Origin: Clostridia bacterium
GTDB taxonomy: Bacteria; Bacillota_A; Clostridia; Christensenellales; Borkfalkiaceae
Length of the DNA stretch: 8,936 nucleotides
Direction: 5' to 3'
Assembly (NCBI GenBank): GCA_003979335.1
Contig: RYWC01000012.1
Span: 5,715-14,650, forward strand
The notes under the pieces are model-generated. The model was not told the origin of the DNA. It made no database searches and saw only the letters and a list, made by a program, of their open reading frames with translations. The position numbers were made by a program, and so were the translations under genes. Below, one piece after another: positions 1 to 4,534 of the stretch; position 1 is the stretch's first letter, and every line of letters begins with the position of its first letter.

Positions 1-4
1 AGTA

Positions 5-24
5 AGTTTACCGTTGAATTTTAG
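5..24 (+). repeat. Left copy of a terminal inverted repeat
   Basis: AGTTTACCGT (5-14) and GAATTTTAG (16-24) both occur in inverted orientation at the right end, as ACGGTAAACT (4504-4513) and CTAAAATTC (4483-4491). The two blocks are 1 nt apart here and 12 nt apart on the right, where the extra bases belong to a small palindrome. The position just outside all element genes suggests recombinase attachment-site arms. A dispersed host intergenic repeat is the main alternative. Confidence 0.45.
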
Positions 25-81
25 AAAGTTGCTTTTCGACAAAACTTTCCAAAAATCGCAAACATTTGTTTTGAAAACCTA

Positions 82-110
82 TTGACTTTATACTGTCATA
101 GTGATAAAAT
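82..110 (+). promoter_or_regulatory. Sigma-A type promoter for the left-end RNA/leader
   Basis: A -35 box TTGACT (82-87) is separated by 17 nt from a -10 box TAAAAT (105-110). Transcription would start near 116-118, which is exactly where the first stable hairpin (118-144) begins. The promoter is therefore well placed to make the structured RNA, and it could read on to the relaxase about 740 nt downstream. Confidence 0.65.
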
Positions 111-116
111 ACATAG

Positions 117-358
117 CATACCACAGTAGTGTAATGAGTGGTATTGTACCCTTTTGAAAGGGTGTGCCGAACGGATAACGGTTATGAGTTCGGCAGATTC
201 CGCAATGAGCGACAGCTCATAGGACGCGGAAGGTTTGGGCAGTATAGCCGCCCGTGCCTTAGCTTACGGAAAGGGCGTAAGTTTTGTTTTGTTACGCAAA
301 ATTCGTAAGCCGTGATAGGCTTTTATAAGTGTACGATTTTTTCGGAAAACGGCACTTA
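117..358 (+). ncRNA. Candidate structured RNA or long structured leader (unrecognised family)
   Basis: A dense series of hairpins follows the promoter: 118-124/138-144 (7 bp), 148-154/157-163, 165-172/188-195 (8 bp, with an inner 175-179/181-185 stem), 198-203/226-231 with an inner 205-210/215-220 stem closed by a GACA loop, 237-240/250-253, 263-268/276-281, 292-296/304-308, 307-311/318-322 and 326-331/353-358. Such density over 240 nt without a plausible reading frame suggests function as RNA. I do not recognise it as tRNA, tmRNA, RNase P, SRP RNA, T-box or a common riboswitch. It could be an independent RNA carried by the element, a regulatory leader of the relaxase transcript, or single-stranded DNA structure used in transfer. 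The 3' end is uncertain. Confidence 0.5.
307..324 (+). terminator. Weak possible intrinsic terminator
   Basis: A 5-bp stem AAGCC/GGCTT (307-311/318-322) with a 6-nt loop runs into a short T stretch (321-324). Its left arm overlaps an arm (304-310) that can instead pair with 262-268, so termination could be conditional. The stem is short and the T tract is only four bases, so it may not terminate efficiently. Confidence 0.25.
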
Positions 359-540
359 AATCAATTCTCTAACTTAATAGAATGACCAACCATCATAGAG
401 CACATTATGTTGCTAAACACGGTTAGAAGTCGGTGATACAAGAAGTTATCAGCGGCTTTTTTCGCGCCTTTTTTACGGTATCTATTCCACTCTTTCTTGC
501 GTGGACGAAGATATAAAACTAACAATTCGGAGGTAAATTT
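359..540. other. Stretch without a supported gene
   Basis: No reading frame on either strand here has a convincing start. A 68-codon minus-strand frame (361-567) begins at GTG without a ribosome binding site. Two T6 runs (455-480) follow G/C-rich triplets but form only 3-bp stems. The end of the stretch holds the GGAGG ribosome binding site (529-533) of the short ORF that starts at 541. Confidence 0.4.
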
Positions 541-696
541 ATGACAATAAAAAGCATATTCCCACACAGTAAACCGTGTGGGCGTGCGCTTTGCGCACGG
601 TTTTATAGCAAGCTAAAAAACTACACGCTTTTTGTTTTCGGCGCAAATTTGCCCTTGCAAGCAAGCAAATTTGTTTCTCAAATAAGACCGCCTTAA
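541..696 (+). CDS. Putative 51-residue leader peptide
   Basis: An ATG at 541 sits 7 nt after a strong GGAGG site (529-533) and opens a 51-codon frame ending in TAA at 694-696. The product is basic and Cys-poor, begins MTIKSIFPHS, and matches no family I know. Two hairpins (561-599) lie inside the coding region, and a longer stem (644-652/665-673) lies near its end. A ribosome translating this frame would therefore remodel the RNA. This is the usual layout of a leader peptide controlling a downstream gene by attenuation, here presumably the relaxase. The alternative is that the ribosome binding site is fortuitous and the region is only transfer-origin DNA. There is no homology support. Confidence 0.4.
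   Translation: MTIKSIFPHSKPCGRALCARFYSKLKNYTLFVFGANLPLQASKFVSQIRPP
561..599 (+). promoter_or_regulatory. Two abutting hairpins inside the leader ORF (attenuator candidate)
   Basis: CCCACAC (561-567) pairs with GTGTGGG (576-582), and immediately afterwards CGTGCGC (583-589) pairs with GCGCACG (593-599) around a TTT loop, followed by GTTTTAT. The second hairpin resembles an intrinsic terminator with a short T tract. Both are perfect 7-bp stems. Their place within a translated leader suggests translation-dependent read-through, but a role in single-stranded DNA during transfer is equally possible. Confidence 0.4.
644..662 (+). repeat. Upstream copy of a 19-bp motif repeated in the oriT-like region
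   Basis: Positions 644-662 match 812-830 at 15 of 19 bases, with the 9-bp core GCCCTTGCA (651-659 and 819-827) identical. The downstream copy lies in the oriT-like hairpin cluster just before the relaxase. The left part of this copy also forms a 9-bp stem with 665-673. A duplicated relaxase or accessory-protein binding site is a reasonable guess. Confidence 0.4.
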
Positions 697-720
697 TCGG
701 CAAGCAAATGACAAGCAAAA
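661..720 (+). repeat. Iterated GCAAGCAAAT-type motif
   Basis: GCAAGCAAAT occurs exactly at 661-670 and 700-709, and a shortened form CAAGCAAAA follows at 712-720. Short A-rich iterations next to a transfer origin can be accessory-protein binding sites, but the motif is simple and may be chance. Confidence 0.25.
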
Positions 721-768
721 TCACAAGACACGGCAACATCAAACAGCACCACTCGGACGGACAAAACG

Positions 769-837
769 GGATATGCGGAGTATATCCATATCTCACTAGG
801 CTACAAGTAGCCAAGTTCGCCCTTGCAGGGGGCAACT
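769..837 (+). other. Candidate origin of transfer (oriT) upstream of the relaxase
   Basis: Three dyads lie in 70 nt: GGATAT/ATATCC (769-774/782-787), GGCTA/TAGCC with a 4-nt loop (799-803/808-812), and AGTT-C-GCCC (814-822) pairing with GGGC-AACT (830-837) around a 7-nt loop with C818 bulged. The last ends 5 nt before the relaxase ribosome binding site. MobV-family origins are typically inverted repeats immediately upstream of the relaxase gene, so position and structure fit. The nick site cannot be assigned from sequence alone. Confidence 0.5.
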
Positions 838-842
838 ATTGC

Positions 843-848
843 AGGAGG
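843..848 (+). promoter_or_regulatory. Ribosome binding site that fixes the relaxase start
   Basis: A perfect AGGAGG lies 6 nt before ATT (855-857) and 9 nt before ATA (858-860). No ATG, GTG or TTG occurs in frame nearby, so the site points to a non-canonical start. ATA is preferred because with it as residue 1 the protein aligns without a gap to pMV158 MobM, including residues 14, 16, 17, 24 and 25. Confidence 0.7.
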
Positions 849-857
849 AACAAAATT

Positions 858-2051
858 ATAAGTTATCAGGTAGTTAGAATAGAACAATTCAATAAAGGTA
901 GTTTAGGCAAGATTGGCGGCGAAACTGAACGCACAAGCAAGCACCACCGCAACGAAGATATAGACGACGAGCGCACACCGCTAAATCTCTATTTCAAGAA
1001 GTCGGAAGGCGGTCTTACCGCTCAATGGAAAAATACAATGAAAGAGCTAAACGCAACCTTCCGTGAAAAGAAAGACTCCACCGCTTTCGAGGGTATGATT
1101 ATCACATCGGATACGGTGTTCTTTGAGCGGCTCGGTTGGAAGAAAGGCGAAGAAACACCGTATGCGGTAATGGAGTTTTTCAACCGTTGTTATGAGTTCG
1201 CGTTGCAGGAAATCGGCTATAAAGGAACGGACAAAAACATATTGTCAGCCGTTATCCATTTGGACGAAACCACACCGCACTTACAGCTCTACTACATACC
1301 CGTCGTAGACACCGCCAAAAAGAAAGTCTATGAGAAAGGCGCGGACGGGAAAGTATTGCGGAACGAAAAAGGCTCGCCTATTCAAAAGAAAGACGAACAC
1401 GGCAAAAGCGTTTACGAGTATGTACCGTTGGAACAACCGAAACTTTGCAGTTCGGACTTTTGGAGTGAACGCGGTGGACAGTTATCCTACGGCAATATGC
1501 AGAATAGTTTTCACGAACAAATAGGCGTTCACTACGGTTTGGATCGCGGCGAAGTCGGAAGCAATAAAAAGCATACGACCAAGTACCAATGGCAAAAGCA
1601 AAAACAGGAAGCCGAACTTGCAAGTCTTGAAGCGGAAAAAGTCCACGCCGAAGAAGTAATCGAGCAGGCGCAAACAGCCGTTGCAACGAGAGATAAAGCG
1701 TTAGAAGAACTTAAACCGTTGCAGGGATATTTAGACGCTTTTCACGAAGCATTGAGCGGCGAGCTTCCGTTATCGCCTACTAAGTTACGGAAGATGATTA
1801 TCGGACTTACAACCGAGTATAAACGGCTGGAAGAAGAAAAGAAAATCACGGACAAAGACCGTGAAAACCTTTTCTCGGAATTGCAGAAAGCCGAGCGTCG
1901 CATACCCGAATTAGAGAAGTACAAAGAGTTTGTCGCTTTCGTAAACGAGTACGCGCCGGACAAGTTAGACGAAGCCAAGCGCACGGCAACCGAGCGCAAG
2001 AACGCACCGAAATCACCCGTTAAATCTACAAAGAATTGGTGGTCGAAGTAA
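858..2051 (+). CDS. MobV/Pre-type relaxase (plasmid mobilization protein) with altered active site
   Basis: This family nicks the origin of transfer, stays attached to the 5' end and pilots the strand into a recipient. With ATA as codon 1 the protein is 397 residues. The N-terminus (residues 1-35, starting ISYQVVRI) aligns ungapped with MobM. The metal-binding motif HLDETTPHLQ lies at 134-143. The Pre/Mob domain runs to about 240, and charged coiled-coil segments follow (about 243-290 and 320-365), as usual for dimerizing MobV proteins. Two substitutions stand out. Residue 22, His in MobM, is Glu (codon 921-923). The final His of the HxDExxPHxH motif is Gln (codon 1284-1286). An in-frame ATG at 708 lacks a ribosome binding site and would translate the oriT-like DNA, so I reject it. 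ATT at 855 is an alternative start. The family call is firm; activity is uncertain. Confidence 0.85.
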   Translation: MSYQVVRIEQFNKGSLGKIGGETERTSKHHRNEDIDDERTPLNLYFKKSEGGLTAQWKNTMKELNATFREKKDSTAFEGMIITSDTVFFERLGWKKGEETPYAVMEFFNRCYEFALQEIGYKGTDKNILSAVIHLDETTPHLQLYYIPVVDTAKKKVYEKGADGKVLRNEKGSPIQKKDEHGKSVYEYVPLEQPKLCSSDFWSERGGQLSYGNMQNSFHEQIGVHYGLDRGEVGSNKKHTTKYQWQKQKQEAELASLEAEKVHAEEVIEQAQTAVATRDKALEELKPLQGYLDAFHEALSGELPLSPTKLRKMIIGLTTEYKRLEEEKKITDKDRENLFSELQKAERRIPELEKYKEFVAFVNEYAPDKLDEAKRTATERKNAPKSPVKSTKNWWSK

Positions 2052-2091
2052 AAAATCATTAAATACCGTTCTACTACTCTATCTGATTCCG

Positions 2092-2120
2092 TTGACAAGA
2101 TACCTATAAAAGCGTATAAT
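2092..2120 (+). promoter_or_regulatory. Perfect consensus sigma-A promoter of the recombinase operon
   Basis: TTGACA (2092-2097) and TATAAT (2115-2120) are separated by exactly 17 nt, so both boxes match consensus fully. Transcription would begin near 2127, about 40 nt before the first gene. A small dyad TGTC/GACA (2133-2136/2142-2145) lies just after the predicted start and could be an operator. A promoter this strong for a recombinase operon suggests a repressor normally holds it, perhaps the small protein encoded first in the operon. Confidence 0.8.
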
Positions 2121-2166
2121 AAGAAAAAGGCGTGTCAATACGACATATATATTTACGGAGGGTATT

Positions 2167-2385
2167 ATGAAACCGAGAGCGGAAAAAGATAAGAACTATG
2201 AAGAACGGCACAGAGAAGAACGCAAAGCAAAAAGTTTGGTTTGGGGGACGAGCGTGCCGAGAAAACAGGCAGAAGAAATAAACACATTTTTAATGAAGAA
2301 CGGTTACACGAAAGTCCGTCTTATAGAAGCGGGATACAAAGTGTTATTAGAAGAAGCCGCTATGAAAGAGAGAAACGGACAGTAA
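2167..2385 (+). CDS. Small ribbon-helix-helix-like DNA-binding protein
   Basis: This 72-residue basic protein starts at ATG 5 nt after a GGAGG site (2157-2161). After a charged N-terminal tail (1-22, rich in Arg, Glu and Lys) it shows the ribbon-helix-helix order: a short strand (about 23-30, SLVWGTSV), helix one (about 32-45) and helix two (about 48-64), separated by the turn NGYT. Proteins of this fold bind DNA as dimers and serve as repressors or relaxosome accessory factors. It is the first gene after the consensus promoter and precedes the TnpW-like and recombinase genes, so autoregulation of that operon or help at oriT is plausible. The fold is inferred from the pattern only, and the exact family is not recognised. 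Confidence 0.7.
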   Translation: MKPRAEKDKNYEERHREERKAKSLVWGTSVPRKQAEEINTFLMKNGYTKVRLIEAGYKVLLEEAAMKERNGQ

Positions 2386-2459
2386 CCGAAAAGCAAACTA
2401 AACTTATGTGTTCTTCTTGTATGACGGGAACAAATAACTTGAAACGCCCGATTTCAGAC

Positions 2460-2465
2460 AAGGAG
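2460..2465 (+). promoter_or_regulatory. Ribosome binding site that reveals the TnpW-like gene
   Basis: AAGGAG lies 4 nt before ATT (2470-2472) and 7 nt before ATA (2473-2475). The frame is closed upstream by TGA at 2437-2439, and no ATG, GTG or TTG lies between that stop and 2473. Initiation must therefore use ATT or ATA if the gene is translated on its own. Confidence 0.6.
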
Positions 2466-2472
2466 TACCATT

Positions 2473-2748
2473 ATAAACAAGAACAAAGCAAGACCTAAGG
2501 CAGATATACTGTCTTACTATTATGAACAAGAGAACGGCTCGTTTGTAAGAAGCCGTGAAAAAGTTATCGGGAACACGGTCTATACCGTAATATCCCGTGA
2601 AAAGTCGGACACCGACGTTACGGCGTTCGAAATTACAAAAAGACTAATCGAGCGGAATATCGACGAAGCATTGAAACCGTCTGTTCCTATTCGGTTATCT
2701 CATAAGCAATCGCTTGGAAGTTGCAATTCGGGAGGTAATAAACAATGA
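2473..2748 (+). CDS. TnpW-like transposon-encoded protein with non-canonical start
   Basis: A 91-codon open frame runs from ATA (2473) to TGA (2746-2748), placed after an AAGGAG site at 7 nt. The middle of the product, residues about 24-58, has the pattern I associate with transposon-encoded TnpW proteins: an IGNTVYTVIS strand, a Ser/Asp/Thr-rich turn, then a helix ending KRLIERNIDEA. TnpW is found with TnpX-type serine recombinases in clostridial elements; its biochemical role is not established. The stop overlaps the recombinase start as ATGA, so the two are probably translationally coupled. Because it lacks a standard start codon, automatic gene finders would miss it. The tail (about 66-91) is Ser/Asn/Gly-rich and may be read through mainly for coupling. 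The family call is moderate; that the frame is coding is well supported by its length and position. Confidence 0.65.
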   Translation: MNKNKARPKADILSYYYEQENGSFVRSREKVIGNTVYTVISREKSDTDVTAFEITKRLIERNIDEALKPSVPIRLSHKQSLGSCNSGGNKQ

Positions 2749-4409
2749 ATTTGCAACCGACAATTAAATATAAGAAAGTAAAAAACACAGAAGAACAATG
2801 GACGGCTCTCTATTGCAGACTGTCCTGCGACGACGATTTGGACGGCGATTCCAACAGTATCCGAAATCAGAAAATGTTGTTACAAAAGTATGCGGACGAA
2901 AACCGTTTGCGCAACGTAAGGTTTTACGTGGACGACGGATATTCGGGAAGCAACTTTGACCGCCCCGACTTCAAGCGTATGATGGACGACGTGGACAACG
3001 GTAAAATATCTACAGTTATCGTCAAGGATATGTCGAGATTCGGCAGGGATCACATTCTTGTAGGCTATTACACCAAGTATTATCTTGCCGAAGCCGACGT
3101 AAGGTTTATAGCAATCTACGACCAAGTGGACAGCGAAACCAATCCCGACGACGATATTACACCGTTCAAAAACATACTCAACGAAATGTACGCCAAAGAT
3201 TGCAGTAAGAAAATTAAGGCAGTTGTCCGTGCCAAAGGCAATTCGGGCAAGCACATTACGACGATACCGCCGCTCGGTTATAAGAAAAGCCCCGAAGATA
3301 AAGAGAAATGGATTATAGACGAGAAAGGCGCGGAAATCGTAAAAGAGATTTTCAAACTCTGTATTCAAGGTTACGGTCCGACGCAGATAGCACGTATATT
3401 GACTGAACGAAAAGTTGAAACGCCCGTAATCTACTTTCACAATCACGGCTTATCCACGTCGTTGAAAATTCGGGAAGGCTCGGAAATTTGGTCGCAACAA
3501 ACGGTTTCGGGTATTCTTGAAAACTTGGAGTACACGGGTTGTACCGTAAACTTCAAGTCCTATAAGAAGTCATACAAGTCGAAACGACGCATTGAATTGC
3601 CGAGAGAAGATTGGGTTATCTTCGAGAACACGCAGGAAGCAATCATAGACAAGCAGACTTTTGATACCGTTCAAAAGATACGCGAGAACAAACGCCGTCC
3701 TACCGATATGGGCGAAATGAGTCCGCTGTCGGGTATGCTGTACTGTGCGGATTGCGGAAAGAAAATGTATCTTTGCCGATGTACCACTATGAAGCAAGCG
3801 GAATATTTCAACTGTTCTACATACCGTAAACAGAAGAAGCGTATTTGTGGCTCGCACCAAATAACGGTTAAAGCGGTAACGGCAATCATACAGGACGATT
3901 TGCGGCGTACCATCCATTTCGCCAAGAACCACAACGAAGAATTTTTACAGACCTTACGCAAGGACGCCGAAGCGAAAACGAAAAAGGAACTCAAAGAGAA
4001 CCTACGCGAAATAGAAACTTCGGAAGAACGCATAGACAAGCTCGACAAGATTATAGAGAGCTTGTACGAAGATAAGGTTGCGGGTAAAATCTCGGAAGAA
4101 CGGTATTTGAAAATGAGCGATACATACGAAGCCGAGCAAGCCACGCTGAAAGAGCGTGTCAAAACTCTGAAAGCGGAAATCGAGAAAGCAAAAGCGCAAG
4201 ACGATAAAATTCTCGAGTTTATGATGCTCATCTACAAGTACAGCAATTTTGAAGAAATCACGCCCGAAATTCTGCGTTCGTTCATTGACAAGGTAATCGT
4301 CCACGAGAAAACGAAAGTAAACGGACATTACAGACAAACCGTTGAAATTATCTATAACTTCGTGGGCACAATCGCGCCGCCGTTCTTCGATGACGACTAC
4401 GACAATTAA
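2745..4409 (+). CDS. Large serine recombinase (TnpX/TndX-type integrase)
   Basis: This 554-residue enzyme would excise and integrate the element by concerted double-strand cleavage with a 5'-phosphoserine link. The resolvase domain (about 19-160) has YCRLS with nucleophile Ser27, YSGSNFDRP (66-74) and the Arg-bearing DMSRFGRDH (95-103). A recombinase domain (about 170-290) follows, with PPLGYKK and a helix-turn-helix-like GYGPTQIARIL. The zinc ribbon has Cys334, Cys337, Cys357 and Cys368 as likely ligands. A charged coiled coil (about 400-490) and a C-terminal DUF4368-like segment (about 500-542) complete the usual order. The length fits the shorter members of the family (TnpX itself is longer). 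The start is set by GGAGGT (2731-2736), 8 nt upstream, and overlaps the preceding stop by 4 nt. All key residues are present, so it looks active. Confidence 0.93.
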   Translation: MNLQPTIKYKKVKNTEEQWTALYCRLSCDDDLDGDSNSIRNQKMLLQKYADENRLRNVRFYVDDGYSGSNFDRPDFKRMMDDVDNGKISTVIVKDMSRFGRDHILVGYYTKYYLAEADVRFIAIYDQVDSETNPDDDITPFKNILNEMYAKDCSKKIKAVVRAKGNSGKHITTIPPLGYKKSPEDKEKWIIDEKGAEIVKEIFKLCIQGYGPTQIARILTERKVETPVIYFHNHGLSTSLKIREGSEIWSQQTVSGILENLEYTGCTVNFKSYKKSYKSKRRIELPREDWVIFENTQEAIIDKQTFDTVQKIRENKRRPTDMGEMSPLSGMLYCADCGKKMYLCRCTTMKQAEYFNCSTYRKQKKRICGSHQITVKAVTAIIQDDLRRTIHFAKNHNEEFLQTLRKDAEAKTKKELKENLREIETSEERIDKLDKIIESLYEDKVAGKISEERYLKMSDTYEAEQATLKERVKTLKAEIEKAKAQDDKILEFMMLIYKYSNFEEITPEILRSFIDKVIVHEKTKVNGHYRQTVEIIYNFVGTIAPPFFDDDYDN

Positions 4410-4435
4410 AAGCAACTAAACCAAGACAAGAGAAA

Positions 4436-4458
4436 AGGCGTGGCTTTACGCCACGCCT
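4436..4458. terminator. Bidirectional intrinsic terminator between convergent genes
   Basis: A perfect 9-bp GC-rich stem, AGGCGTGGC (4436-4444) with GCCACGCCT (4450-4458), encloses a 5-nt loop. On the minus strand it is followed by TTTTCTCTT, a good T tract that would end the surface-protein transcript. On the plus strand it is followed by AATTCTTTT, a weaker tract that would end the recombinase operon. Confidence 0.75.
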
Positions 4459-4478
4459 AATTCTTTTCCGCCTACGGC

Positions 4479-4513
4479 TTACCTAAAATTCCCTATGGGA
4501 ACTACGGTAAACT
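4479..4513. repeat. Long imperfect palindrome and right copy of the terminal inverted repeat
   Basis: TTACC (4479-4483) pairs with GGTAA (4506-4510), and TTCCC (4489-4493) with GGGAA (4497-4501), around a TAT centre. This gives an imperfect palindrome of about 32 bp. Blocks CTAAAATTC (4483-4491) and ACGGTAAACT (4504-4513) recur inverted at 16-24 and 5-14. Serine recombinase attachment sites are imperfect palindromes of this size, so this is the best candidate for the right attachment site. It could also form an RNA hairpin in the 3' region of the minus-strand transcript. Confidence 0.45.
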
Positions 4514-4534
4514 CGGTGTTTTTATTTTGCTGTA

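Larger units (their letters stand above)
5..4513. mobile_element. Compact mobilizable element (relaxase plus large serine recombinase, Tn4451-like organisation)
   Basis: The stretch combines an oriT-like region, a MobV/Pre-type relaxase, a small DNA-binding protein, a TnpW-like protein and a large serine recombinase, all on the plus strand. Tn4451/Tn4453-type clostridial mobilizable transposons carry the same set: a TnpX serine recombinase, a TnpZ MobV relaxase and TnpW. The proposed ends rest on an inverted match: positions 5-14 and 16-24 match the complement of 4504-4513 and 4483-4491. These ends are inferred; the true left boundary could lie outside the window. No antibiotic resistance or metabolic cargo is visible. 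The element stops just before an intact convergent host gene, so insertion was probably intergenic. Confidence 0.6.

Noticed and set aside
117..358. A known riboswitch, T-box, tRNA, RNase P or group II intron
   Set aside because: I looked for the hallmark conserved motifs of these classes and did not find them. Unrecognised structured RNA is the most that can be said without a covariance search.
361..567. 68-codon minus-strand frame
   Set aside because: It begins at GTG with no ribosome binding site, runs against all element genes, overlaps the leader ORF hairpins and resembles no family I know. A real small basic protein cannot be fully excluded.
561..720. CRISPR array or plasmid replication iterons
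   Set aside because: The short repeats (GCAAGCAAAT and GCCCTTGCA copies) are few, unevenly spaced and not accompanied by cas or replication genes.
539..835. 98-codon minus-strand frame antisense to the leader and oriT-like region
   Set aside because: It has no ribosome binding site, its Cys/Leu-rich composition is typical of antisense translation, and it crosses the oriT-like dyads.
708..857. N-terminal extension of the relaxase from the in-frame ATG at 708
   Set aside because: There is no ribosome binding site before 708. The extension translates the hairpin-rich oriT-like region, whereas the AGGAGG at 843-848 and alignment with MobM both place the start at 855-858.
2241..2498. 85-codon plus-strand frame overlapping the small RHH-like gene and the TnpW-like start
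   Set aside because: It lies in the +1 frame relative to two better-supported genes, and no ribosome binding site precedes its ATG.
2880..4231. Long minus-strand frames opposite the recombinase
   Set aside because: The recombinase has all its catalytic and zinc-binding motifs on the plus strand; the opposite frames lack starts with ribosome binding sites and show no domain pattern.
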